60,000 bases of DNA from Cristatella mucedo (GCA_009760855.2 WPIO01000009.1:3159001-3219000); one strand, 5' to 3'. Counted from the first letter of the stretch, positions 11,163-21,257 are shown. The notes: generated by a model not told the origin, from the letters alone. Made by a program: numbers and translations.

Positions 11163-11560
11163 TCACCACACCCACGAGACCGTCCACACGCCGTTAGCGT
11201 ACGTCGCGGAGAAATCCTTGTCGGCGACCGTTAGGGCCGCGGCAACATTTAGCGACTCGGTTGGCCGCTCAGCAACCGCGGCGCAGCGTGTCTCATAAAA
11301 AAATCCCTTCTTGCCGTCGGCGCTTACTCGAACGCCTCCAAGACACTGCACTGCGTCCATGCCAAGCAGCAAATCATAGCCGGGAAGGATGTCGGTCTCG
11401 AGGCAGTTCAGACGCAGTAGTCATCCATCAAGGTCTACGTCCACGCCGCACATATAGCGGCATAAAGTTATACTACCGTCATCATCACAATGGGTTCTTG
11501 AACAGGCACAAGCTGAGAGGCACATATTAATTTCCGGGATATGATGGAAAGCGAGCAGCC
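11163..11560 (-). pseudogene. Gypsy aspartic protease (inverted)
   Basis: The minus strand shows APVDAGCSLSIIS, a retroviral-type protease active site with DAG in place of D-S/T-G. It is followed further on by LLGMDAVQCLGGV, the usual end of the protease and linker in this lineage. The frame is broken between the two. Confidence 0.6.
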
Positions 11561-11685
11561 AGCGTCAACAGGAGCCTTCGCCGAACGGTCACCAATCAAT
11601 CGCCTTCGCGTATGGTATTTTCGCTGCCGCCAAGGGGAACGCCCCCTAGACTCGCTTTTTGGGCGCTCGCTCCAACACGAGGCCG

Positions 11686-11937
11686 CTACTTAACCTCAGC
11701 CTTGCCGCATCGAAAGCACGCAATTTCCCTACTTTTCTGCAATCGGTGTGTGCAGTTCCTGGCAACGTGCCCTGACTCGTTGCACAAGAAGCAGAAGAAA
11801 CGCCCCGAAGAGACGCGAGACTCGTTCATCACGCTTCTCGCCGTTCGTACAGGGCCCACTGCACACACGTTCTCAGCGGCCGTAGCAACGAATGAACCAG
11901 TGGGTAGAACGACTGCAAAATGAGGGCACCGCAGCAT
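11686..11937 (-). pseudogene. Gypsy gag C-terminus with CCHC zinc knuckle (inverted)
   Basis: The minus-strand frame contains CFLCNESGHVARNC, a perfect C-x2-C-x4-H-x4-C nucleocapsid knuckle, then a second Cys pair (CFRCGK). It should directly follow the gag N-terminus that now lies 2.3 kb away on the other strand. Confidence 0.75.
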
Positions 11938-12552
11938 TGCTCAAAGACCTGGAGCAAATATTCTGCGAGCGCGGCCCGCCCCGGCAGTTGTTGTTAGACA
12001 ATGCCGCTGTATTTAAATCGCAAGTGTTTATGCAGCTGTGCGATCGTTGTGGCGTCACCATGCATTTTAGGTGTGCCTATCGCCCATCGGGGAAACGCGA
12101 TTGTTGAGCGGAATTGTAGCACTATTGAGAGCGTGGCGGCACGCAGCGGCGGAGATGTTTGAGACATGGTCTTTTGGTATAATTTGGCGCCCGCCACCCG
12201 GAGCGAGATAACCTCCGCGCCAAGCCGCCAGCTCCATAAGTACCGGTGGAAAAGTCCACTGGTGCGCTACGAGGAAGATGTACCTGCTGGATCGGAAGCA
12301 GCTGCATACTCAATCGGGCAAGGTGTATTCGTGAAGCCACCAGGTGCACGCTGCACTACTAATTGGCCCCAAGGCCTGGTAACCTGCGTCGGACCTGGAG
12401 TAGGCATTGAAATAGACGGGATACGACGGCGCGTTGCTGACGTGCACGATGTGCCGGAGACAGCAGCTGGTCTGCATGGACCAGTCCCTGACGCGGCTAA
12501 TGCTCAACACATCGATGACGTAAACCAGCCGGTTGTTTCTCAGCCTAGGTGA
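11893..12552 (+). pseudogene. Gypsy integrase core (part) and C-terminus
   Basis: The + strand reads WVERLQNEG, EQIFCERGPPRQLLLDN (second DDE Asp) and FRCAYRPSG. After a frameshift come FWYNLAPATRS, FVKPPGARCTTNW (chromatin-binding-like C-terminal domain) and GIEIDGIRRRVADV. It ends about 160 bases before the 3' LTR, as expected. Confidence 0.75.
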
Positions 12553-12714
12553 ACCATGCAACGGCCGGCTGCGTTCGCTGATAACGTCCTGTATTAATGG
12601 ACGGCATGAGGGACGCTGGTTACCTTTAATAATGCTGGGTTATGTCGTGCTGTACTTTTTTGTTACACTGCCCGAGTGTGTACTTGTGATGTTTAAATCA
12701 CGGGATCGTATGGT

Positions 12715-12989
12715 TATAATTAGCGGGTAGCGTCAGATTCGGCGGCTACCGGCTTGGTTGTTGGGGCCGTTGCAATGACCGGCTCTCCTCTACGGTTGAT
12801 CAGCCGGATGTGCCAAAGAGGGGCTCGCTGCGTCGTGTAATTATAGCTGCCTGACCTTGGGTGTAGAGAGTTGCGACGGATAGGGAGGAGATTGGCAGTG
12901 GGGAAGTGAACCCGCGGCGGAGAAGTTGGGGCTCTCTCTCGCTGGGAGTGCGGAGCGTCACTTTTGAATTAAGGACTTTTGATACTTTA
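12715..12989 (+). repeat. 3' LTR of the gypsy element
   Basis: Same length as the 5' LTR (275 bp), with many substitutions, which indicates an old insertion. Its first bases read TATAATTAGC where the 5' copy has TGTAATTAGC. No clean target-site duplication is visible. Confidence 0.8.
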
Positions 12990-13245
12990 TGATGTACACC
13001 AGGCAGGTGCCTGTTTATAGGACGCAATGCATGACGATGATTTCAACCGCTATCTATCTGTCATCTAAGTAGTCTTTAAAGTATACGGTACCCCGGCGGT
13101 CTTTTCTATGGATCGCTAAGCTTTCCCATTTTCAATGCATTTGCCAAGCTCAAGCTAGGATTTCCTTTTTATGCTGAAAAAAAGCTGTACCTGTGCATGG
13201 CTATTTCATTATTTTCAGCATGCCGTACTGTCCTAACTCAATGTG

Positions 13246-13385
13246 TATCTCGCGCTCAGAGAACTTAATCGCTATTCAGGCGGTTCGCGTAGGCCACGGG
13301 GCTCGAGCACACGACCTCGGGTCATCGTACATTCACCTTGACCTTGGTCGACGAGCACCCTAACTACTGGGCCAAAGCAGCTCAA
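13246..13385 (-). repeat. tRNA-derived SINE, family B
   Basis: The minus orientation has a tRNA-like head (GGTTAGGGTGCTCG-like, B-box-like region near GGCTCGAGC) and a 3' tail made of the hairpin also found at the end of LINE family A (inner arms AGCGATTAAGTTCTCTGAG). Confidence 0.6.
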
Positions 13386-14021
13386 AGAAATAGTTGCTGA
13401 ATCGCAGGTTCACTTGGATAGCAGCTCACTTTCCCAACTTGAATCGCGATAAAGGTGACTTTTGAGCGATAGAAAAACTTAGTGGAGTTAAAAGTTTGAA
13501 AAGCGTAACCCTCAAAACAGTCTAGGTAAGCATATCTTTGGCAGCACCTGCTTGGCATCGGGGTGCCTTTTCACAACGATAAAATCACTAGATGGCCAAA
13601 TATGCTCCATAGTGATACTTTCACAACTGTAATAAAGCAAAAATTTAGGCATGGTTTTTAGGTAAAACTACAGTGCTTGCTGGTCTTCCTGCCTGGGCAA
13701 TAGGAGGCTTACAGAGGATTCAAAACTCGACACCTAGGAATCTTGCCTGCCGTGAATGCTGAAGATGCCAGGTTAAACCACTTCTTGTGGACCAGAACCG
13801 GCTCCTTATCAAATAGCATATCGGCTTCAGATGTTCGTCACTTACATTTAAGTCTATTTATTTTAATTTTCCGCGCGAGGAGAAAAGGTAAAGGTTACAT
13901 CAGGCGGGGACGAGAGCCTCCTACAGCTTGGCCTTAGCGATGTGCTGGCATGTGCATACTGGCTTAAGCGTGCTGACGTAATGAGAGGGTTTACACAATG
14001 TGATTGCCTATGAACTTCACT

Positions 14022-14370
14022 GCGCCGGTTTTACACAGTGGTTAAGGTGCTCGCCCCGACCAAGATGTGGCCGAGGTCGTGGTCTCGAGCCCCGTATCAC
14101 ATATGAAGCGCCTGAATAAAGATTCAGTTCTCTTAGGGCAGCGGTTCTCAGCCTGTGGGTCGCGACCTCTTTGGGGGTCCAACGACCCTTTCACAGGGGT
14201 CGCGCAAGACCATCGGAAAACGCGCGTTTCCACATTTTTCACACAACAATTTTATGGTTGGGGGTCGCCACAAAATGAGGAACTGTATTAAAGGGTCGCG
14301 GCATTAGGAAGGTTGAGACCCACCGTCTTAGGGCGAGAGATTAAGTTCTCGTAGGGCGCTATACACATGA
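14022..14370 (+). repeat. SINE family B, split by a SPIN-like element
   Basis: The head is TTTACACAGTGGTTAAGGTGC, followed by CTCGCCCCGACC and GTCTCGAGCCCC. Then comes the tail AGCGCCTGAATAAAGATT, which is interrupted at 14139-14325 and resumes after the transposon as GAGATTAAGTTCTCGTAGGG. Confidence 0.65.
14139..14325. mobile_element. SPIN-like hAT MITE with 8-bp target-site duplication
   Basis: The 187-bp element starts CAGCGGTTCTCAGCCTGTGG, continues with GTCGCGACC, CGACCCTTTCACAGGGGTCG and ACCATCGGAAAAC, and ends with a degenerate inverse (TTAGGAAGGTTGAGACC). It is flanked by perfect TCTTAGGG octamers (14131-14138, 14326-14333), the 8-bp duplication typical of hAT transposons. These ends match what I know of the SPIN (Space Invader) family. 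There is no coding capacity, so it is a non-autonomous internally deleted copy. Identification is from memory of SPIN termini. Confidence 0.8.
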
Positions 14371-14889
14371 ATTATAGGTATAGCACACGTTCAGCTATTA
14401 TTATGCCATTTGCAAAGCACCTGCTCATTAAGCGACATGCTGGAGTGAGAACGCGAAGGCTCGACTCATGAAAGGTAGCAGTCGGCTCTGGCTCTGGGGC
14501 ACCAACGGAGGATACCGAAAGCAATCTAACCGCGCACCCTGGATGGAGAGTCACGCTTCAAATGCATTGCTTTGGAATTAATTTTGACTAGGGAAACTGA
14601 GGTCACTCGCCTGGCTTTGAAGAAGCTGAGCAGGAAAAGCTGAGCCCTGGCGACGGCAGCCGGGCGGCGGAGCAATTATCAAGCTTAGATTTTGCTGAGA
14701 GAGCTGCACACTTCCCCAGATTCGAGCAGTTCTTTTGTTGTTGGTCTTTGAGTCGTGCCAGAGACGTCAACGATGCAGTCCGTCATCCGTAGCATCCCCA
14801 CCACCGACGACCAACGGGTGCAAAGGCTGGAAATGAAGACGCGCAATGCACGTCAAGTGATGCTCTTGCAGAGTCTTAGGTCAAATGCC

Positions 14890-14995
14890 GGACGAATGGG
14901 ATCTACGTGGCTCTACGTGGAATTTAAATTGGCATTTAAATTTAAATTTAAATGGCCACTATGGACGAATGGGATCTACGTGGCTCTACGTGGAA
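14890..14995. repeat. 33-bp direct duplication around an AT palindrome
   Basis: The block beginning GGACGAATGGGATCTACG occurs at 14890-14922 and again, identical, at 14963-14995. Between them lies a 40-bp spacer dominated by TTTAAATTTAAATTTAAA. Within each block CTACGTGG is itself repeated. Confidence 0.7.
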
Positions 14996-15002
14996 GCCAA
15001 TT

Positions 15003-16849
15003 AGAAGAAGATTATTCGACAGGAAGTCGCCACTCGTAGAGCAAGCGAAAAACAGAGTGAAATATAGACAGAGAGGCCTTTTGAAGTTTGTCTGCTAAGC
15101 TCGAGGATCAAATGAAAAAAGTGAACGATTACTAATCTCAGAGCAGAAGTGGCGCACAGAAGCGTGGCTCAGTGACCGTCGTTCTTTGTACTGCCATCGT
15201 GATCATCTTGTTCTCTCGGATTACATGTAGGGAAAATGTGCGGTACCAAGTAAAAAAGCCTTTGGCATCGTCCAGCAGACCCGTCAGTGGGCACACTGGT
15301 CATGGGTCATGTAATGCCTAGACATTTCGGTTAAGGCAGATGCACGAGATGAAGATCCCCAAGATTCAGCCCCATTCACCATCAGCCACTGCTACTGCGA
15401 CTGCTACTGCCGGTCGAAAGAATAGCAGCTCCCCCTGGGGGAGTTGCTATCGAGACTAGTCTCAGCATAGATGTGTCGCCCAGACGCCTGGACTAAGAAG
15501 GGCCGTACAGGACACGAGCTCCAAATTTCTTAATAGTGATGGCTGACACAAGTTCTTCCTCTAATCGGCGTTGCTGTACACGAGGCATGCCCATTTTTAG
15601 CAGACAAAATGGTACCTTAAGAAAGCAATAAAAACGGCACCTGTTTATCATCGAGAAAGTCACTTTCCCATGACAATGAGAAGTGTTAGCGCTTTGAATC
15701 ATCTGATATCCATGTACGCAAACTCATCTTGAGATTTTCTCACATCCAAGCAAAGCAAAAATGACACCGGTTGCTTTCTTTGACCCCGACTTGTTGCACG
15801 CCTCAGCAAGAGTCTTGCAGCCCACACAGGCTCTTACTTAGGGGCCCTGTCTTCCATAGGGGGATAACTCACAAGCTGGCGTCTAGCTTGTGCAGTTCCC
15901 AAAAACTAGTATGTTTTGCAGATGAATGCATTAGACAGCCTCCTCGTTTACACGCCTTATGGAGAACACGTGGGCGTGGCCACGCCCGCAATGCTGTTCA
16001 GCCCCAGCCGGACTCACGTCACTCCGCCCGGCCAACGGGCGCCGCGCTGAGTACCACCTCATTAGGCGCTGCAGTTGGACAGTATCTGCTGACGGCTGGA
16101 TTTAATCGCAACGAGTCAGCTGTGGTCGCCGCCTGACCCGCTAGCTCTGCAGCACGGAGCTTTCTGCCTGTGCGTCGGCCTGCACGCACGCTATCCTCTC
16201 ACTCCCTCTCACTCTCTCTCTCCTCTTCCGCTCACTTTCTCTTCTTTCTGCGCTCTCCGGAGCTGCATCCACGACGGCTTCCGCTTCATCCGTATGTATG
16301 CTCGCTCACTTCGCGTTTGCCTGCGTATGATACAATACAGCCGTCGTCGTCAATACCACGACCGGCTTGTGGGAGGGCTTCGTTCCTCGTCGCGCCGCCA
16401 TCTTGCGCACCGAGCCCCAACAAACATACCGCCTACTTTTTTTTTTTATATTACTGAGCTTACACTTATCGATCAGTGATAACTAACACAAATTTTGTTC
16501 AGCTACATGTTTCTAGGACCTTTATCTTATATCATCATACAATTGTGTAATGCTCACCAGCAAGATGAGTTGTAGAGACTATATGCTGCGGCTACGTGAG
16601 CCCACAATTACAGATTATCAATTTTTATTTACCTAATAATATAAGTCGAGAATAAGTAAAGAAAATTATCACCAAATCCATCTTTTCAAAAAGGCAAGAT
16701 GATCTAGCCATGCTAATAAATGCCTAGCATTGAACACAGGCTTCATTTATATTTTATAAAAATCAATTACCATCGTTACGTATTCGATACAAGTATTTTA
16801 TAGTCTTTGGAGATCGGGGATCAGTGCCAATTCTGGAAGAACAGAGATC
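15003..16849. other. Unassigned stretch with GC-rich, CT-rich core
   Basis: From about 15950 to 16430 the sequence is GC-rich with a CT-rich run at 16196-16250. It contains GGGCGTGGCC and CGCCGCCATCTTG, so it could be a promoter or an unrecognised LTR. A 121-codon + frame at 15771-16136 has no recognisable domain. Outside the core only AT-rich sequence is seen. Confidence 0.3.
15422..15450. other. Near-perfect 29-bp palindrome/hairpin
   Basis: ATAGCAGCTCCCCC is followed by a single T and then GGGGGAGTTGCTAT. This gives a 14-bp stem with one G-T wobble and almost no loop. Function is unknown. Confidence 0.6.
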
Positions 16850-17350
16850 GATATGCTTCTCACCAATAGCTCGCCAATCAGCGTCGACTGTCTCTCAAGC
16901 AGCGTAAGCGACTTCAGGAATCAGTCACTCAACTGTCTGTTACTGTATGCTCCATTATCTCGTTCCGTCGTACCAGCCTCTGAAATAGTTGCACAACTTG
17001 CCACTTGTCACACCCATCGTCACTCCTGGCTCCGGCTGATTACTTGCACCCCTAACATCAAGCCTCTCTTATCACGCCTTCAGTTTCACATTCCAAAAAA
17101 TGGAAGCTTGCTACTGAATGACATTAACATATCTCCCGATGTGACCACATTCAAAGCGAGACTAAAACTTTACCCGCTCCACTCAGCCGGTGGCAACTAA
17201 CTAGCGGTAATAACTTTCTTTTTGCGCGTCTTTGCCAGCCTAACTGAGAATGGTACCTAAGTTGTCAACTGTTAGTTCACGCCGCTTTCACAGCAATTTG
17301 TAAAGTGCCTGGGTATATATTGTGTTCGGCCAGAGTGATATTCAGAAACT
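16850..17350 (+). mobile_element. Decayed LINE C-terminus, other family
   Basis: A + frame at 16853-17200 ends LNDINISPDVTTFKARLK, resembling the last conserved segment of LINE reverse transcriptases (SPDLTTFKxxLK). It is followed by TTTGTAAAGTGCCTGGG. The rest is too diverged to place. Confidence 0.45.
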
Positions 17351-17775
17351 TATGATTACGACGATGATAAACCAGTTGACATTCTTATTTCTCAGTCTAT
17401 GAACTGGGAATAGAACAAGATTAGGTGCTCGCGTCCAGCAAGCGTCGTTGTGACAGTGGATGACAGATTGGCAACCTTTCGACATATCCATATATTGCTC
17501 TTGGACTACTAAGTTACGGGCTGTAATACACCAATTTTCTTTTATTGATGTAAGCCACGGATTCGGGTCACAATCAAATCGAAAAAACCCTCGAGATCAG
17601 ACCATGCATGTGTTCACACGCGTCCTAAGTTCGTAGTCCGTATATACCTATCCTTCTACAGTAAGAAGTCTGACGGCAAGGCTTGCACTCAGTGAATCAA
17701 CACATTCCACTTGCACGATTCTGGCACCACCAAGGCACCTTCTTTCACGGCGGTTGCCGCACCTCCTCCTCATAT

Positions 17776-17779
<4 letters not shown>

Positions 17780-17831
<52 letters not shown>
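17780..17831. repeat. (CT)n microsatellite
   Basis: About 26 uninterrupted CT units. Confidence 0.9.
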
Positions 17832-17833
<2 letters not shown>

Positions 17834-18157
17834 CTAACTCTCTAATTCTAGCCGCTCTGACCTAACTTTGCGTATTTTGGTAAATTCCGATTATAATGAA
17901 ATTTCGAGATTTCTTCAAAATAATTAAAAATTGGAAAACTTAGCTAGATTACTTAGAGATTCTGAAGGTAACTAGCAGACATTACGAGGGTAAAAGCTGT
18001 CTGAGGAAATCAGGTACGGCAAAGCCGCTGGCCAAGGGCATCCAACTGAATCGATGCCGGACACGCAAGAGTAAGCACGAATGAGAAGCACTTAATTAAG
18101 CTTCGCCTGGACAGATTTCTAATCCAAGAAGATTAAATACCCACGGTATATCATGTA

Positions 18158-18228
18158 GCGTCGGTGGTTCAGTGGTAGAATGCTCGCCTGCCACGCGGGC
18201 GGCCCGGGTTCGATTCCCGGCCGACGCA
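18158..18228 (+). tRNA. tRNA-Gly (anticodon GCC)
   Basis: An intact 71-base cloverleaf. The acceptor arms GCGTCGG and CCGACGC pair perfectly. A box TGGTTCAGTGG and B box GGTTCGATTCC are canonical, and the anticodon GCC sits in the loop CTGCCAC. The discriminator is A and no CCA is encoded. A TTTTT run at 18230-18234 is a normal RNA polymerase III terminator. Conserved paired arms and the terminator argue for a working gene rather than a SINE. Confidence 0.95.
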
Positions 18229-18690
18229 ATTTTTAGACCTATCCTAATAGTCCTCCTATCAGTAAGAAAGTATTAGCAACAGACTTCAGCCATTACGTAG
18301 CACTTTCGTACAATGCTCACTGCCAATTCTACGAACTGATAGCTGACAACGTATTGAGCGAAGGACAACTTAGCGGTTGTGTTGATAATACTCCTGGAAT
18401 GAATACTCATGCACAAGCTGATCGATCGTGGCTTGGCCACCGTTTTAGTCCACTGAGTTGACCTGAGACAGCTAGACTGAGCGCGCGCCTTGATGTGCAT
18501 TTTTTCTAAGATATCTACGAATAAAAGACTCAAGGATGAGAGTAATGAGCTGGGCTGACAGCCGCTTATGGATTTAAAGTGGCGCCATAGAAAACGCTTC
18601 ACTGTTACACCCACTCAATCCTGTGGCTTTATAGAGCTACAGACGGAGGAACGTTACATTTACAGTAAACATAAAATATAATTTATCGGT
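18229..18690. other. No gene recognised
   Basis: A 113-codon minus frame at 18273-18614 has no recognisable motif and is probably chance. Confidence 0.4.
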
Positions 18691-18822
18691 ATAGCTCCCT
18701 AAGAGAGCTTAATCTTTATTCAGGTACCCACATTTGTCACGGGGCTGAGCTCACGACCTCGGTCATCAAATGCAGTCATTTTGACCTTCGTTCGAGGAGA
18801 GCACATTAACTACTGGTCTAAG
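18690..18822 (-). repeat. SINE family B
   Basis: Minus orientation. The hairpin tail TATAGCTCCCTAAGAGAGC is followed by GGGGCTGAGCTCACGACC and a tRNA-like head end TTAACTACTGGTC. Confidence 0.55.
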
Positions 18823-19415
18823 AAAAAACAAATATTCACACTTTGGTATTCAATTAATTTCTTTCGCCTTCTTCACTCTCTTTTAATGATTCCGTTTTGG
18901 CAGCAGGTAATGCTTCTAAGCTTCACTGCTTTTGATTTTAAATCTTACGTACTGGATGTCCATTGACCTTAAGTACGTTGCTGGAAGTCCAGGTAAAATG
19001 ACAACATTTAATATAGAGATTGAGTCAGCCGTTTCCGACTCCAGTGTCGCATTTACGGGTATAACCTGATGTAAGGTATTTTTGTTAACTAATATAATTC
19101 CGGCAACATCAACAGAATGACGCACGATACTCGCAACAAGCTTAATGCTGATCTTAATATAATTAATGTCGTTCTTTAAGTCAGAAAAAAATTCCTTTAG
19201 ATGAATTTAAGGCCATTTCAGATAATTTAAGAATGAAAAATACAGAAGTTAAGCATACCGTGACTTGTAATATGAGCTGAATCAAGCCCAGATAAACATG
19301 TAAAGCACACAGAAACAAAAAAGTAAAGTTTACTGGGGTGCAGGGAAAACTAAACAAAATAGATGTATCTTTAGCAAGATTTACACTCAGCGTAAACAAA
19401 TTTGTTTAGTATGAC

Positions 19416-19530
19416 TGCAGCTGCTGACTCTGTAAATTCGTTCAGGTAACAAGGTTTTGCAATGCCGCAATAGAGTTATGCACAGCAGGTGAAAATATTG
19501 ATTGGCTAAAACCTAAAACCAACACGTGCT
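19416..19530 (+). repeat. Unclassified dispersed repeat (copy 2)
   Basis: Collinear with 4318-4440. The intervening 18823-19415 is AT-rich with no supported gene. Confidence 0.4.
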
Positions 19531-19677
19531 GTTTGTATGTATAGGGTTAGTGTGACGATGTCCCACCACGATTCTGTAGAATCTCTTTTGTTCGGCTAGG
19601 TATAGAGGCTACCATGCTTCCTATGCAGATAAGCAGAGTTCGAAGGATGAACAATAATAATAAGAGTAATAGAGAGA

Positions 19678-20243
19678 TTAATAATAATAATAATGCACTT
19701 GATAAAGCACCCTCAGAGAACTCAATCTCTTACTAGGCGCTTTAAATTTGCTGCAAAGGAAACACGATCGAATGGTGAGTGGTATCATGCTTGATAAACA
19801 ACATGAATAACATGGTTATGGGTGACATACACAGGGTCAGCATGTAAGTATGGTTAGTGGCAGCATGCAACAGTGTCAGCACGCATAAGCACAGCAAGGA
19901 CGAATCACAGGGACCCACTAAATGCTGTCCTAAATAGGTGTGTTTTTAAGTTCCTTTTAAATGTGGTCAGGTCAGGGGATGTTCTGACGCAGGTCAAGAG
20001 GGAGTTCCAGGCTTTGGGAGCATACGTACGGTCTCCAAAGAATTTAAGGTTTGTACGAGGTATTTGTAGACTGTTGGATTCCGAAAAGCGGGTGGTACGA
20101 TGCTTGCTTGGCCTGATGGGGGAGTATATCTGAGAGATAGGCTGGAGCCATAGAATGAAGGGACCTAAAAGTGAGCGGCAAAACCTTGAAGTCAATCCGT
20201 TGCTTGATTGATAGCCAGTGCAGGTCGGCGAGAAGCGTAAGTG
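19678..20243 (-). mobile_element. 5'-truncated LINE (family A)
   Basis: The (ATT)n and hairpin lie at 19678-19750. The minus strand then carries the RT C-terminus (MHIIW... region, PKAWNSLLTCVRTSPDLT, TFKRNLKTHLF). Very similar to the copy at 6.2-7.0 kb. It ends abruptly at the start of the inverted-repeat element. Confidence 0.75.
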
Positions 20244-20415
20244 GGACATCCTCACATGGATGGCAGCAACCAGCATTTGAGGCCGATGGCGGTAACCCGG
20301 GTTACCACGGTCACCCGGGTTCGGGTGGATTGCGATGGCTACCCGAATATCGATCCAAATTATATGCAAATAGGCTAAACAATGTCGAGCTCATCGAGTT
20401 CTTAAATCATTCATT

Positions 20416-20543
20416 TTTATAGCGCCCTAAGAGAACTTAATCTCTATTCAGGCGCTTCACATATGCCTCGGGGCTCGAGCCCACGACCTCGGCCAGACCT
20501 TGGTCGGGGCGAGCATCTTAACCGCTGGAGCAAACCAGTTCTA
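20416..20543 (-). repeat. SINE family B (well preserved)
   Basis: Minus orientation. The tail hairpin arms are AGCGCCCTAAGAGAAC and ATTCAGGCGCT, then GGGGCTCGAGCCCACGACC and a tRNA-like head CTTAACCGCTGGAGC. Nested in the inverted-repeat element. Confidence 0.7.
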
Positions 20544-20639
20544 TTCATCAGCAGGAAGATGGCGATTTCAAGAGCGATGATTTTTATTGCGAAAGTGCGA
20601 AGCGGCTGACCTGATCCAGGGCGGGAATCCAGGGCTTGA

Positions 20640-21116
20640 TCATGAAAATTGGGCATATTGTATCGAGAAATAGCTTAAGATTGATGACTGATTTGGGACA
20701 ACCGCTTGTGCCTTGTTCGAGCACCCCACGGAGCGTATTTGCACGCCCGGAGCAGCCTTCTGCGCCGATGCTCTTCTGTTTCTGCCACGAGTATGCGCCA
20801 TATCGGATGCCGCTGCCAACGGCGAACCAATACTCTCAGGATCTTCGTCCTTACTGCCATCGATACTACATTGGCGAGCACTGGCGCCGAGATTCCGAAC
20901 ATCCTGCATAATCTTTTCAGACCAGCTGGTGGCAATGAAGTTCCCGGGAAATGTTTTCAAGAACTTGCACACCAGTTCCATTGCGTTGTTAAGATCATCA
21001 TTGCTAACATCTTTCATATCGTCATTATAGCCAACCGCAGCGTGTATCCTTTCGTTGAGCTCTTTTGCACATAGTTCTTCAGATTGCTTCGAAATGATTC
21101 CGACGGTGTTGCTCAT
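20640..21116 (-). CDS. Hypothetical 158-aa protein with C-terminal PIP-box-like motif
   Basis: This is an uninterrupted ATG-to-TGA frame of 158 codons on the minus strand, inside the inverted-repeat element. I do not recognise the family. The N-terminal two-thirds looks helical and charged (KQSEELCAKELNERIH, DDLNNAMELVCKFL). The middle is Ser/Arg/Ala-rich (TRGRNRRASAQKAAP). Near the C-terminus it has QSSILSYF, which fits the PCNA-interacting consensus Q-x-x-I/L/M-x-x-F/Y-F/Y exactly. Pogo-type transposases are known to bind PCNA by such a motif. The reading frame being open in a transposon-like setting suggests a transposon-encoded protein or a first exon. A chance motif cannot be excluded. 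Confidence 0.4.
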   Translation of the reverse strand: MSNTVGIISKQSEELCAKELNERIHAAVGYNDDMKDVSNDDLNNAMELVCKFLKTFPGNFIATSWSEKIMQDVRNLGASARQCSIDGSKDEDPESIGSPLAAASDMAHTRGRNRRASAQKAAPGVQIRSVGCSNKAQAVVPNQSSILSYFSIQYAQFS

Positions 21117-21257
21117 GAATCAGGTCAACGGCGTTTTCGACTTCAAAAAGCTATATTTTTTAGGGTAACTATTCGCAAAATAAATAATTATTTGTGATTA
21201 TACTTTCGAAAATTCGGTTACCCGGGATACCGCCATCGGGCTCATTTGTGACATCCT

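Larger units (their letters stand above)
8882..12989 (+). mobile_element. Ty3/gypsy LTR retrotransposon with inverted internal segment
   Basis: Two 275-bp direct LTRs (8882-9156 and 12715-12989) bracket a degenerate gag-pol. The gag N-terminus (about 9187-9411) and the C-terminal half of integrase (11893-12552) read on the + strand, as the LTR orientation requires. Everything expected between them reads on the minus strand in inverted order: gag zinc knuckle, protease, RT, RNase H, and the integrase zinc finger with the start of its core. The simplest explanation is one internal inversion with breakpoints near 9.41 and 11.89 kb. LTR divergence and many frameshifts make it an old, dead copy. 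A LINE tail was later inserted in the RNase H part. Confidence 0.85.
20252..21249. mobile_element. Candidate DNA transposon with inverted termini
   Basis: The left end has GAGGCCGATGGCGGTAACCC (near 20278) and the right end the inverse of GAGCCCGATGGCGGTATCCC (near 21243). GGGTTACC-type sequence extends the match on both sides. The 8-mer GACATCCT occurs just outside both ends (20245-20252 and 21250-21257), a possible target-site duplication, although 18 bases separate the left octamer from the inverted repeat. It holds a 158-codon minus frame and a later SINE insertion. The superfamily is not recognised. Confidence 0.5.

Noticed and set aside
18273-18614. 113-codon minus frame after the tRNA gene
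   Set aside because: No recognisable motif, no splice or promoter context and AT-rich random-like composition.
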